64,000 nucleotides of DNA, from contig JAIVFJ010000018.1 of NCBI GenBank assembly GCA_025765615.1, forward strand, positions 372,001 to 436,000, in the 5' to 3' direction. The translations under genes were made by a program, and so were the position numbers. Under the pieces are notes generated by a model that searched no databases, was not told the origin of the DNA, and saw nothing but the letters and a program-made list of their open reading frames with translations. Source of the DNA: Zopfochytrium polystomum. Taxonomy: Eukaryota; Chytridiomycota; Chytridiomycetes; Chytridiales; Chytridiaceae. Within the stretch, counting starts at the first letter, position 1; every line of letters starts with the position of its first letter. Below, piece by piece: positions 41,669 through 54,792 of this stretch.

Positions 41669-42846
41669 ATGGTGAGCTTCGCATCCCATCCTCTTCCCCT
41701 CCAATCCCATCCCACCCCATCCCATCCCATCCCATCGCATCCCATCACCGTCAACCCCAACCCGCATCGTCATCCTACACGAGTACCGGCATCGGAAACA
41801 TGCCAAACAGCTGCACCGCGCTGCTTATCCGTGCTCGCCCACCGTGCCAGTGCATCGGTAGTGGGACGATCGTTGGAAGGATCCACCCGGCCAGCAGAGT
41901 GGGATGAAGTGTGTGTGTGCAAGTTTCGAGCTGAAGCGGGACGTCGACGAACTCCATCACTCCTGGAGGCCACCTCTCGACTTGAATCGGAGCTCGCGCC
42001 CTCTGGATGAGACCCCCTGCTCTTTGGCAACTGGAGACGACGTCGGAAGGACCGGGATCGTGAAACGAGACGTGGACGGCATGCCGAGATTTGGCTGAAA
42101 TCTCACGGTTGCCGAACGGCAGGATGCAGAGCATCGATCTTGCAAAACCTTTCTTCCCCCGTGACACTGTCAAGCCCTTGAGCCTCTTCCCACTTTCTCA
42201 TAATCCTTCGGGGCTTTTCCAAGTCACTTGCTTACCTTGGTGAAATCTCACTCGTTTCGTTTTCTGTGCAGGCCAAGATCCGCGCTTACGAGCTCCGCAC
42301 TAAGTCCAAGGCTGACCTGGCCAAGCAGCTGGAAGAGCTCAAGAAGGAGCTCTCCTCCCTCCGCGTCCAGAAGGCCACCAACGCCAACAACGCCAAGGTT
42401 GCCAGAATGTAACGTATCCCGATGACCCCTGTGTGGCCTTACGATCATGCACAATAGCGGAGCCGATTGAAACTTCTGTTTTCCTCGTCTTCTTTGTTCC
42501 TTTGTCACTCGTTAACAGCGCGAACGTCCGCAAGTCGATTGCCCGCGTCCAGACCGTCATCAGCCAGACCCAGCGCGACCAGCTCCGCCTGTACTACAAG
42601 GGCGCAAAGTACCCTCCCCCTCGACCTCCGCAAGAAGAAGACCCGCGCGATCCGCCGCCGCCTCTCTTCCTTTGAGAAGTCGAGGAAGACTGTCCGCACC
42701 ATCAAGCGGGAGACTCACTTCCCCCCCCGCAGGTGGGTTTAAGAACTGTTCCCGCTTCGTTGTCGTATCCCTTCAACCTGGCAACCTGACTGGACTTATC
42801 TTTTCCCCGAAACGTTTCTCGATGCAGGTACGCGGTCAAGGCATAA
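41669..42846 (+). CDS. RPL35: 60S ribosomal protein L35 (uL29), one-base shift
   Basis: Structural protein of the large ribosomal subunit near the exit tunnel. Only the ATG (41669-41671) is in exon 1; a 600-nt intron follows at once, as in many fungal ribosomal protein genes. Exons 42272-42408, 42519-42732 and 42828-42846 give [36 protein letters not shown] and a C-terminus RYAVKA. In exon 3 the expected [14 protein letters not shown] is out of frame because ACCCTC (42611-42616) has one C more than ACCTC. Dropping one C yields a 123-aa protein, the normal family length. An essential, presumably single-copy gene should not be broken, so an assembly error is likely. Confidence 0.92.
41690..41750 (+). 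repeat. (CCATC)n-type pentamer repeat in L35 intron 1
   Basis: Imperfect CCCAT/CCATC units near the 5' end of the intron. I looked for C/D or H/ACA snoRNA boxes in this 600-nt intron and saw none that convinced me. Confidence 0.6.
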
Positions 42847-44283
42847 ATTCGTTGAGGATAGCTTGAGGCGCTGCGGTCATTTGGGGTGACGGGGTTTGCG
42901 ATGATGCGGTTGCGGGGGGGATGGTTGATTTTGCGGTGTTGGGTTCAACGAAAAGTGCCGAAAAACGTGGAATCGAAATGCCCGTTGTCGGTTGGTTCGG
43001 GGCACCTGGCAGATGCAAGTTTGGCGGGTGTCGGTTGCTCTGGATGCGAGCAAAGAAAAATACATTGCCGAGTGCTCACTCTTTCACGCGGCGTGTGTGT
43101 GTGTGTGTGTGGGTCTGCCGTGTAGTTTTTATGTCATGTTTGGTTGTGACATCAAAGAAATAATTGCTCTTGAAGTGGAGGGATCATTTTTGACGGCGTT
43201 TGGACGGCGCATGTCACGTATCAAAAGGGAATAATGGGTCATGGATGGCACGAAGGAACGTTACTTGCAAAGCCCGTGTCCCCAACGCGCCTCCCTTCCT
43301 GACAGCTGGACGGACGACTGCCGATTTTTATTTTTTTTTAATTTGGCATGGTTTCGTCGGCGGGCCGCCGCCCAACAACAACAACAACACGAGACCCTGC
43401 TTCCCCGACACTCCCCCACCCCCCCTCATTGTCCTCGAATTTTCTTGTGTCGTGAGCAAAGCAAAGCCGCGCGTTTCGCACGGGGAGGGGCGGCCTTCCT
43501 ATGAGGGAGGGGTCGCGAGATGCGAGAGGGGGAAGGGGGACGCGGGGGTGGGTGGGGAAGGCGCGTTGGGAAGGAGAGGTTTGTATTTACCGAGCAGCTG
43601 TCTTTGTCGAGTTTTTGGGGTTGCGTTGGGGTTTCTACATACACGTTTAATATTTGTTTGAATAAATATTCACGTCCGATTAGGCCCGCGCTTTCTTCTC
43701 AAAGTTTCTTTTTTTTACTTTTTTTTTTTTTTTTGCTGCTGTAACTTTCACACACTCATGTTCTCTCACACATGCCTTGCTCACACACACACACACACAC
43801 ACGCTCTCTCTCTACTCCACCTCATTCCCCGCCTCCGCCGCTCGCAATGCGTCGAACGACACAACAACCCACCACCCCCACCCCCTTGCACCGTCTTCGG
43901 CGGACGATAGCCTGGCCGCTCCCGGGACCGGTTGAAGTCCGGGGGGACGAGCGGCGGCGGCGGTGGTGGCGTCGGCCAACGTTTGCGAAAACCCAGGAGG
44001 GAGACCTGGACAACAAACCGCACACGAAAAAGGGCCCCGTCGATGACTGTGAAAGCTTGTCGGAAGCAGAATCCCACCCCCCCCTCGTCCACCGAACCCG
44101 GGGAGGTAGCTTTGTGGTTGTGGTTGGGGAGGGGGCCATCTGCTTGGCCCGGGTCGTTTAATTTTTGAGAAAGCTGCAGCTCTCATTTGGGGAGGAAAGC
44201 AAAAGGCGGCATGTGCTACTGCCGGCTGCCCGTCATCGGCTACCTTGCTCCCCGACTGCACTCACTTTTTCTCACTCACTTTT

Positions 44284-44348
44284 TCTCTCTCTCTCACACA
44301 CACACACGCACACACACACACACACACACACTCTCTCTCTCTCTCTCT
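44284..44348. repeat. (CT)n(CA)n(CT)n compound microsatellite
   Basis: Its reverse complement type, (GA)n(GT)n, occurs at 45047-45118, giving another inverted pair about 0.7 kb apart. Confidence 0.9.
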
Positions 44349-45044
44349 TCCTTTGCATGTTTTCGTTTTGTGTGGTTGGGGGCCATACCCCCTCCCCGCT
44401 GAACTTTTTTGTTCCTTCGGTTTTTTTGGGAAAAGGTCATTCTGTTTTCCGCACGCAAGGAGAGAGTGCATTTTGCATTGTGGACAGGAAAGGGGAAGGC
44501 GGGGGGAAGATGGATCGCCGATCCGGCGCGACAAACCCCTTTTTTTATTTTTTTATTATTATTTTTTATTTTTGGACCACGCGTGCCTCGTTCCTTCCAC
44601 AGTTCGCACTCGCACACGCACACGCCGGCGCACGCGCGGCGTACAAAGTCTCTCTCCCTTTTGATACTTGTTGTTTTAGGGCTCTCCACGGCTGGCTTTG
44701 GGGCTTTATTTATTATTGAAGGTTCTCTTTCGCCCCCCCCCCCCCCCCAGGTTTTCAGGCTCGAAGGAGAAATAAAAAATTAAAAAAGGAAAAAAAATAA
44801 CCAAGGGCGGGTAACCCTGGGCTGACGAGCCAGCAAGGGCAAGAATGAAATGATAATAATATACATGATAATAATAATGTGCTTTCCCTGTTTCCCCAAG
44901 GACCAACCCGTCCTTCCCTTGCCTTCCCTTCCATTCCCTTCCGTCCCCCTCGCCGCGATCGCGCGCGCGTCTGTCTGTCTGTCCGAAGGGATAGAATGGG
45001 TACCCACACGGATGCGGTTCCGTCCCGTTTCCTTTGGTGCGCGT

Positions 45045-45046
<2 letters not shown>

Positions 45047-45085
<39 letters not shown>

Positions 45086-45118
45086 TGTGTGTGTGTGTGT
45101 GTGTGTGTGACTGTGTGT
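45047..45118. repeat. (GA)n(GT)n compound microsatellite
   Basis: About 17 GA units followed by about 12 GT units. Confidence 0.9.
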
Positions 45119-45344
45119 GTGAGAGACAGACAGACAGACGGAATGAAATAGATGATATGCCGCAACAAAAAAGAAAAAAAGAATCAGGCAAGAAAGCAAC
45201 AGGAAAAAAACCACGTTGACAATCATTACATTTGTCTTCGCATTCGTCGACAATTCTTCAAAAGGGGTGTTTTTCCCTGGTTGGTTTTGCGCTCTCGTTT
45301 GCAATCCAATTCAATCCAGTTAGTCAGTCAGTCACTCAAATCAG

Positions 45345-45352
45345 TCAATCAG

Positions 45353-45392
<40 letters not shown>
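45345..45392. repeat. (AATC)n microsatellite
   Basis: About ten tandem AATC units, preceded by imperfect GTCAGTCA units. Confidence 0.9.
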
Positions 45393-45844
45393 CCAATCCA
45401 TCCATCCTACTTCAGCCAGTCCCGTCCGCTAAATCCATTCATCCTGCACCGATTCGCACTCCGCAACAACCCCCCTCCACCCTCCTCCTTTCCATCCGCC
45501 CCGCTCGACCTACCTTGCTTGCCCCCCTTCCCCCCCCCCCCCCCCCCCCCCCAAAGGAAGACGCCGACAACGACGCCGACGTTTGGACCCCAGCGGGCAA
45601 CGGCGAGCGACAAGCGACCCTGACGCAACCTGCGAGAAGAGTAGAAAAAAAAAGGAGGTTGCGAGCACGCCTGTGGAAAATAGAGCGAGGGGAACGGAAG
45701 AAGGAGAGGGGACTGTGTGTGTGCGTACGTGCGTGCGTGCGGGCGCGGGATAGAGAGAAGAAAGATAGGGAGACCGTTGGGGAGTACTAGCCGCTCGCTG
45801 GCCAGTTCGGAAGCTGACTCCGGTCGAGAGAGGGACAGAAGGAG

Positions 45845-47822
45845 ATGCACCCGTCCCCGTCTCAGGCGTCCATCGCCGTGGGATCGACTCCAGTCTCGGC
45901 GCGCTCCCAGCAAGTTCTCAACCAGCAGCAGCACCAACCACAGCAAGAGCAACAGCAGCAGCAGCAGCAGCACCAGCCGCCATCGCATCCCTTACCGCAG
46001 CAGCGGCAGCACCCGCACCACCACCATCACAACAACCACCACCAGAACCACTCAAACCCGCTGAGTGAGCGGCTTTCAATCTCCACGTCCGACGCCCTCG
46101 CGTACTCCACCCCAGCAGCCGCCGCCGTCGCCGCCGTCACCGTCGGCACGGCAAACTCGGAGCTCGCCGCCGCCAATTTCAGGGCCTCCTCCTTTGGCAG
46201 CAAAGACTCGTTCATCAGCGGCGGCCCTCCACCGGCGCCGCCGCCCTCATCCTCGCCGCACCGCATCTCGTTCCGCCCCGGCGATCTGCACCCGGGCATG
46301 ACCCGGTCGTCGTCGGTCGCCTCGGGCTTTGCGTCCCACCAACAACAGCAGCCGCACATTCAATTTGTCCCGACAAACTCCGCCGCCGCCGCCGCCGCCA
46401 CCGGCACAACCCGGCACGGCCGCCTTCAACCCGGCCATCGCGATCCTCCAGCAGCGCGAGCCCGTCGTGCGCAAGTCCAGCCTGCGCAAGCCGTCCAACG
46501 CTGGCACCGGCTCCTCCGCTGTCATCGCCTCCGGAACCGGAGCCGGAGCGGGAGCCGCCCCCACCGACACCGTCCGCGCGTCGCGCGAAACGACCTTTGC
46601 CCCGGCCACCGCCGACCCGCCCCCGCTCACCCGCAAAACTTCCTTCGCCCGCCGCTCCGTGCACTCCCTCGGCGGGATCAACGCCGCCCCCGCCACCACC
46701 CTACCACCACCACCACCACCACCGGCCCCCGCCGCCGCCGCCGCTCCCACCGCTTTCCTCCCCACTCAGGACCCCGCCCCCGCAGCCCCCACCGCCGCGC
46801 CGGCCCCGCCGCCGCCGCAGCCGGCCGCTGCCGCCGCCCTCCCCGTCAACCACACCCTCCACTTCCACCACGCCCCGCCCCTCCGCCGCATCTCCCTGCT
46901 CTCCTCCGCCTCCGGCGGCTCTTCCGCGAGCTCCGCCGCCTCGTCCATCGCCAACCTCGCCGCCGCCGTCTTTGCCCGCTCCCCGCGCCTCTCCATCTCC
47001 GGCCCCGACGCCGCCGCCGCCGCCGCGGCGGCGGCCGCCGCTGCGTCCGCGCGGAAGGAAAGGAGTCTCCGTGCGGCGAACGGCGGCGGCGCGGCGAAGA
47101 GGAGGGTGACAAAGTTTGATGATTATGATGACGATGAGGAGGAGGAGGAGGATGAGGATGAAGACGAGGATGAGGAGGAGGAGATGGGGGGTGGGGAGAC
47201 GGTTGCCGGTGGACGGGCGGCGGCGGGTGGGAGTAAGGGCAAAGACGGTAACGTTGACGACGATGACGACGACGACGATGACGACGACGACGACGACGAC
47301 GACGACGAGGAGGAGGAGGACGAGGAAGAGGACGAGGATGACGACGACGACGACGACGACGTTCTCGGCGAGGCGCCCGCTTTCCACCGGCCGTCTAGCG
47401 GGTTCCGCGGCTTCATCGGCCCCGGCGGCGGCGGCGGGGGCGGCGACGACGGGGGTTGGTCCTCCGCCCAACAGGACGAGGAGAACCCTGCCGCCGCCGG
47501 CGACAGCCCGCGCGCCTCGCGGCTGTCCGCGCGCCGCCGCCTGATGAGCGTGTCCGGCTCCAACGCCGGCAGCTCGTTTTTCTTGTTCCGCGGCGCCGCC
47601 GGCGACCGCAGGATCAGCGGCGTGTCGTCGGACTCGCGCGGGTTGAAGAGGCTCGGCGAGCACCTGTATGATCTGTGGATGCAGACCCCACTCGTGTTGT
47701 TCTTGCTGTGGGTTAGGGAGACGCCGTGGGCGCAGGTGAGTCGGGGGCGGCGTTCGGGTTCGGTCAATGCGGATGGAAGTGCTATCAGTGCTATCCTTGA
47801 ACGATTAAACTATTCCCCCCCG

Positions 47823-47865
<43 letters not shown>

Positions 47866-49954
47866 CGTATTATCTAGGTCATCGCGCTCGGGGTGTACTT
47901 TGCTCTCTCAGCGTTTCTCATCATTATCATCATGTTTGCCGTATTCGGAGTCGAGCTCACCAGCATCAGCAGCTACAACATCGTTCACTTGTCGCTCCAC
48001 GTCCTGACGAAAAACGTTCTCGTCAGCGGCTTCCTGCTGGCCAACGTCGCATCGAAAGCACTGATTGCGCAGTCGCTGGTCAAGTCGGTCAACGGTGTCG
48101 AGCTGACAAAGATCACCTTCAAGCTGGGCCAGCAAAACTCGGAGCGCGGGAGGACGCTGCGGCAGCTGTTTTTTGTCGTCCTCGTCGGAGTCGAGCTCGC
48201 CGTGTGGGGCCTCGAGTTTGAAATGGAGTACGTGCGCGTCAGGTCGTCCGTCTTTGGCGACTTTCCGTGCATCCCGGCCACCTACCCCACCTACCCGGAC
48301 CCCATACCCGGAATGATGGGATTCCTCCAGGGCGACGTGCGCCTCGCCGTCATCTACAACTACGCCCTGCCGCTCGTCGACGGCGCCATAGGCGGCTGGG
48401 CCGCCTGGCCGCTCTCCAACCCCGACGAAAAGTTTTCCATCCAAGGCCCCGGCATCGTCTACGCCATCGGTGCCCGCTGCGACCGCCCCTTCCCCGCCAG
48501 CGACGTTGTTGCGCTCGCCAGCCTCAACGAATCAGTCATCTCTGACGGACAGATGCAAATGGAGCCCGTCACCTCGTTCCGCTACCTCAGCCAGTCGACC
48601 TTCAAGTCGTACCTCACCTACAGACTGCAGGTCACCGTGCCCGCGTACACCCACGACGTGGCCGAATACGCCGACCGCGACGTCGCCCAGATCTGCCAGA
48701 TCGACATCATGACCGGCCCGGGCACCATCCAGTTCAGCTTTGTCGCCGACGAGTGGGAAATGGTCACCGGCGGGCAAATCATCAGCATCGCTCTCCCCGA
48801 CCCGTACAAGGCCGTCCGCGCCGCCGCCGCCGCGAACCCCAGCGGCGCCGACCTCCCCGTGTTCCTCGAGGACACGCTCGTCCTCCAGCAGCGCATGGGC
48901 GGCACCCTCGACTGGCTCAAGGATGGCGGGTCCGGGCTGAACGGCAGGTTCGTCGGCGAGGTCAGGGAGCGCCTCATGCCCCTCGCCAGCGCGTACGCGA
49001 ACCTGACGGCCACCATCGGCGCCCACCTGCACCGCCTCCTCCTCCCCGCCGCCGACACGGAGAACCTCGAGTTCCACGAGACCCCCGCCCCCGTCCCGCG
49101 GAACCCCGCGCCGCCGCCGTCGACGTCGCTGACGATGAAGCAGCAGCAGCAGCAGGAGCGGCGGCAGCGGCAGCGGACCGTGTTTTCGCGCACAAACGCC
49201 ACCGTCGCCGCCATCTACTTTTCAAACTCGACCGCCGGCGGCGGCGGCGGCGTCGGCGGCAACAACTCCACCAACTCCGGCACGCGCGCGGGCCTGCGGC
49301 CGAAATCGGCCTCGATCACGCTGGGACCGAACCCGGCGCGCGACACCACCGACGCGGTCGAAACCCGCCCGGAGACGGTCGAGTGCGGGCGCACGTCCTC
49401 CGCGACGCTGACCTGCGCGGTCCTCGCCTGGGCCGCCGACGACGCGGGCATCATCCACACCTCGCGCATGCACCGCGCCGTCACCGCCCTGACCGCCGGC
49501 GTCGCGCACTTCGTCTCGATGCAGTACGACGGCAGCGCGAACGGCTCCTGCACCTACTTTGGCGACCGCGGCCGCGGCGTCGTCGTCGCCCCCCATCTGG
49601 GCGAAGGCCCTCCCCGCCGCCGCGCTCGCCGCCGCCCTCGTCCTCGCCGCCGCCATCGTCGTCGCGTTTTTCCTGGTCGCCACGGGCAAGTCGTCGCAGG
49701 TCGCGATCGCGGCCGCCGTCCTCGACGACCCGCTGAGGCTGCTGTACTACGTCCGCGAGTCGCTGCCGAGGCTGTTCAAGGCGCGCATCGACAAGGGCGC
49801 GGATACCGGCGCGCTGGCGCTGCGCCGCGCCGTCGCGGACGTGAGGGTGAGGATCGGGGAGGTGAAGAGGATGAGGGGGGAGGAGGTCGGAGTGATCGCG
49901 CTGGATTTGAATAATCAGGTGATTCGGTTGCGCAAGGGGCGCAAGTACGAGTGA
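45845..49954 (+). CDS. Large uncharacterised multi-span membrane protein (two one-base shifts)
   Basis: Starts MHPSPSQASIAVGS. The N-terminal third is cytosolic-looking low complexity: Gln/His runs, Pro/Ala runs and a long Asp/Glu block (about 47110-47360). After LYDLWMQTPLVLFLLWVRE and an intron (47736-47877, containing a CA repeat) come hydrophobic spans VIALGVYFALSAFLIIIIMF and LRQLFFVVLVGVELAVW. Then follows a long, probably lumenal/extracellular region of about 400 residues with Cys and N-x-S/T sites, and a last span ALAAALVLAAAIVVAFFLV before a basic tail. Two shifts break the frame: in a GCC repeat near 46380-46400, and near 49560-49580. Each is corrected by removing one base, after which 3,966 nt code 1,321 aa without a stop. 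I recognise no family; a receptor or transporter accessory role would be a guess. Confidence 0.72.
47824..47864. repeat. (CA)n microsatellite inside an intron
   Basis: About 20 CA units within the 142-nt intron of the 45.8-kb gene. Confidence 0.9.
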
Positions 49955-50789
49955 GGAGGATGAAGCGGTTTTTTTTTTTTACGTCGGACATCATCCCTGC
50001 CTCCAACCTTTACTTTCTTGTTGTACAACTTCCAGCGGGAAAGATTCCCATTTTTCCCCCCCTCCCTTTTTTCTCGCTCTCTCTCTCTCTCTCACTCGCT
50101 TTCTCGCTCTCTACTTCTTCTGTTTCTGGGAGGGTCCACGCCGCTGTGCGAAACTCGCCTGTCACGCCTGCTTCACTTTGTTGTTTTCCTCTTCAGCTCT
50201 CACTCACGAACTCGCACACACATACACACATACACACACACACTCTCTCTCTCTGCCCTCTCTTACTCTTTTTTGCGATTCTTTCCTTTTTGGTGGTGAC
50301 CGACGCCGTTCCCACCTCCCCACCCGCTACCCTTAAGCATCCCCGGCTTAAAAAAAAAAAAAGCTCGCGAGCAGCTTCGACGCAACACAGCTTTCCTGCT
50401 ATCCCTGCACCCTTCCTCTTCCCACCCACCCACCCCCCGATCGATCTTCTCTTCTTGGTGGGGGGCTTTGTCCTTTTTCTTTCGCTCTGGCGTTTTTCTC
50501 TTGCGTCCCGCCCCCTCTCTTGTTTGCAACCCTGTTACGACTTTTGCGTCATTGCTAAGCGAAAGCGACCGCGAAGGGAATAAAGAAGAAAAAAAGAAGA
50601 TCCTGGGACTTTTCCGCTTTTTGAAATTGGTAGTCCTTTCTTTGTCACGATCTGCACCCGTACGCCCAACAGCGCACACTGCGCTTCACTACACCACGGC
50701 TGTTGTGGGAGAGGCTTTCTGCGTTTCGAAAGCAGTTAGAGTATGAAAGAGAGAGTGATTGAGAGAAAATGAGAGTGTGTGTCTGTGCA

Positions 50790-50962
<173 letters not shown>

Positions 50963-51094
50963 GTGTGTCTGTGTGTGTGGACAGGACATCCGTACTTCGA
51001 TGCCTTTTCAAGTGTTCGCACACGAACACGACACGAGAAACGGATTCTGGCTTCGATACTTGTCGATGCTCCGACGATTTTGTTCTGGAACCAA

Positions 51095-51112
51095 TCTCTC
51101 TCTGTCTCTCTC

Positions 51113-51153
<41 letters not shown>

Positions 51154-51169
51154 CTCTCTCCCTCTCTCA

Positions 51170-51213
<44 letters not shown>

Positions 51214-51222
51214 TCTGTCTCT
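51095..51222. repeat. Long (CT)n array with (CA)n
   Basis: Lies about 135 bp after the GA array and is its complement in type, so the two could pair as arms of a large hairpin. Confidence 0.95.
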
Positions 51223-51702
51223 GTGCGCGTCTGTGTCTTTGTCGCCCGCGACACCAAAACAAAAGAGGAAAAGGAAGAACTTCTGGAATTCCCACAGCAA
51301 CACTCACACTCTCCCTCACACTCACACACACTCACACACACTACTCACACACACACACACAACAGCACCCACTCACTCGCTCTCACTCAAAAATATACAA
51401 AGCAAAAGCACTAACTTTTCTTTCGTCTCATCCTCTAAAGCGCTTTTCTCAGTTCATGTGATGGTTGAAGTTGGGAACCAGAAAGGCTGGGAAATAAAGA
51501 GAAGAAGCAAAAAAAAGAAAAAAAGAAAAAAAACGAAAAAGAAACGCACAGAGGCTCGCGCTCAGGGTTTCGCTCTCCTTTAGATAGCTGCACTCACTAC
51601 CATAAACCGGAGTACTGAGAGCTGGAAGGAAAGGTGGAGCTGCGGCACAGCAAGGGCGGTCGGTAAACTCAAGGCTGCACGCAGAACTAGACCCTCGTTG
51701 GA

Positions 51703-54700
51703 ATGATTCAGGCACAACCGTCACCAGCGTCGCTGCTGCTCTTGCTTCTGTGGTCGAGCATTTCTCCACAGGCTGCCTCTGCCTTCGTGCTGTCTTCGGC
51801 CTCCGTGGTACGTAAATCATCTTTCTGAGGCCTTCATGAGCCGCTGCATTCTCCTGACGCCATTCTACCACCACAACTCCCAACGGCCACCCACTCAACC
51901 GCGTGCGGGCACAAATAAAACCCGCTGGCGGACACAGGGAATATGCGCTTTCCGCTTGGCAAAGGTGCCGAATCTTGCCACTCCGGGCCCGTTCTTCTCC
52001 GCGGGCTTCGACCTGAACGACCCCGCTGCGGGATGGACAGTACAGCGCGACGACGGCGACCACGATCGCCAAAATGAAGACGACTTCGCCAGCAGAGACA
52101 CTTGGTGGGGCGCAACCACCGGCACCTCCGCCTCCTACCCCGCCGCCGCCGCCGCCGCCAGCTCCAAAGCCGTCTTCGCACGGCCGTTCGCCGCCCACAT
52201 CCCCACCTTTGGGCCACGACCGGTCCACACAGCTTGCCTCCGCTCCCGCCAGCAGCCCACGCCGCCACCGCCCGAGCGCAGCTCCCCGTGGGCAACCACA
52301 ACCCCGCACCACCACTATCACCGCACCCACATCCGCCGCGGCGCGCTCCCCCACCCGAACAGCGGCGGCGGCGGCGGCGACGGCGCGTCCCCGCGCCCGC
52401 TTGTCTCCCGCGTGTTCGCCCTGCCGCCGGCGATGTGGCCCCCCGTCGACGACGGCGCCGCCTTTTTCACCGTGCTCGTCACCCTGACCGACGACGAAGA
52501 CGCGGACGACTCGGCTGGCGGGGCCGCTGCGGCCGCGGCTGAAGGCCCGCCCGGCGGCGCGGCCCCCGCCGGCGAGATCATTCAGGGCCGTTTCGTGTTC
52601 CTGGACGCGGACGGCGACGACGTTGGCGCGGTCGAGTCGGCGCCGCGTTCCGTCGTCGACTACGAGGACGGGTACTTTTTGCCGCCTGGTGCGCGCTCGA
52701 TTCGGTTTACGTTGATGTCGAACGCGTCGACGCTGTGCCTGCAGAACGTTGGGGTGTACGTCTGTAAGTTGTTGGTTTGGCTGTCCGGAGGGGCGCGTAT
52801 GTGCGAAAGAAACTTGCTATTGGGACTGATCCTCTTGGCTGCTTTTCACGTACAACAACAAAACCCCCCCGAGCAGTTCAAAATCAGCTTTCGAACGCAA
52901 AGTGGGCTGAGTTCGCGGCTTTTGCGGCGAGCGCGCTTGGACTCCTGATGCTGTAAGTACGCTCTGAAGTGAATTCATTTCTCCGAATGTCCAGCGATTA
53001 AGCCCATCGATAGTCCCTATGCGAGTTTTGTCGGCTACGTCTACTGGATTCAGCAGAGCCGACTGGGTCAAAGGTAGAAAGCACTGTAAATGTCGTTCAG
53101 GATTTCTGACGCTCCGTTAACCTAAACCATCCGCACCATCAGCGATCGCACACATGCGGACGGCGTTTCCCCTCCACCCGCCCGACTGCGCAGGGCAGTC
53201 TGGGAGGCGGTGACGCACGGCACGGCGCACACGCTGCTCCGCGCAGTCGTCCACCCGAGATCTCTGTCTAGCGATACCACGTCGTGGACGCTCTCCCACG
53301 CACACTCCGAGGGCGTCGCGCCCCTGCACTTTTTCCTCGCCGCGGCCTTCGCCTCGCTCCAGCACCTTCCCGTCGCCGTCGCCTGGTCCGCCGCGCACCC
53401 TTGCCCCGCCCCCGCCGTCGGCGCGCAGTCGCGCCTCCTCCGCGCCCGCCTCGCTCGCATCGGCGCCGTCAGCGCGCTCAACTTGGCCCTCCTCAGAGCC
53501 GCCTGCTGTTACGCCGAGACGGACCCCAGCGCCGGCGACTTTTCCGCTTGGCTGTGCGCCGGTAGGAGAACTCCCCCCCCCCCCCCCCCCCGGCCTTCCG
53601 TCGCGATTGCCCCCGAGCCCTTGCCGCATCGACGCTCTCACACCCGCTCAATGAAATCCGCCTTCGCCCAAAACCACCCCCGGCATACCCCGCATTCCCA
53701 GCGCCCGAGCTCCTCCAGCTCCTCCACGCCGCCGCGCGCCTCGCCGCTGTCGCCGCGCACCCGGCAGCAGCCGACGCCGTCTTCCGCCCGCGGGATGTGG
53801 CCGACCGAGCCCACGTCGCCGCGCTCCTCCGCGGCGCCCGCCCGCGCCGCAACGCTGCTGCGGCCGGCACCGACGATGGCGGCGGCGAGGTCGACGTGTG
53901 GATCCGCGCCGCGCAGCGCCTCGCCGACCTCGCGCGCGACGTGCCGGTTCGCGTCGTCTGGGCGGCGGCCGTCGTGCCCGTCGTCGCGTGCGTGCTCATG
54001 CTCACGTAAGACCGATTCCTCTTTTGAACTCTCTGTGCTCATTTTTTGTCTAGCTCGCTGGCAAGCTGGGCCCACTACATGGCCGACGCGGCGTGCACTG
54101 CCGCCGAGACCGTCGACGTCTCTTTCGCCGGCGCGTCGTTCGTCGCTCGGATCCTTGAGTCGCAGGACGTGGTGCGGTGCATTTCCACGGAGAACTAAAC
54201 GCCCTTTGCTCTGACAACGTCTCCCCCCCCCTTTCCACCCCTTCACCCCCTAACACACACACATCCACACCGCCAGCGTCGTCCCCTCACCGACGCCCTC
54301 GCCGCCCTCCTCTCCCCTGCCAACACCGCTCTGCACCGCCTCGCCTCCACCGCCGCCGTCCCGGCCCTCGCCGACCGCCTCCACGCGACGCTCCGCCGTT
54401 CGGCCGCCGCCGCCGCCGCCCTCGCCCTCGTCGCCGTCGCCGCCTGCGCCGCCGCTGCCCTCCACGCCGCCGGCGCTCACGTCCGCGCCTTGCGCCGGGG
54501 AGCCGCACCGAAACACGCCGCCGACGCGGCAGCGGTGACGGCTGCGAGCGCGGCGGGGTTCGTCGCGGCGCAGTCGGTGGCGGGGGTTGTCGGCGTCGCG
54601 TGTGAGTTTTTGTTTTGGCGGTGTGCTTTTTTGGTGTTTTTTTTCTCCCCTCCCCCTATGTTTTCGGTTGCTTGGGGTTAAGTCCCTGCTCACCTCGCCT

Positions 54701-54742
54701 CCGCCTTCATGGCCTTCCTGCAAACACGCACTCTCACACCTA

Positions 54743-54792
<50 letters not shown>

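Larger units (their letters stand above)
42847..45844. other. Large intergenic region rich in simple repeats
   Basis: No gene supported. Holds (GT)n near 43095-43112, CA/CT arrays at 43785-43812 and 44284-44348, a C-run at about 44730-44749, (GA)n(GT)n at 45047-45118, (AATC)n at about 45345-45392 and a 20-plus C-run at about 45530-45553. Open frames on both strands consist of these repeats or of GC-rich shadow peptide. Confidence 0.55.

Noticed and set aside
43520..44170. Possible small genes between L35 and the 45.8-kb gene
   Set aside because: Frames on both strands are GC-rich shadows without splice support or recognisable motifs.
46065..47663. Overlapping frames in both strands within the 45.8-kb gene
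   Set aside because: They arise from Pro/Ala and Asp/Glu codon repeats; only the described frame continues into membrane spans.
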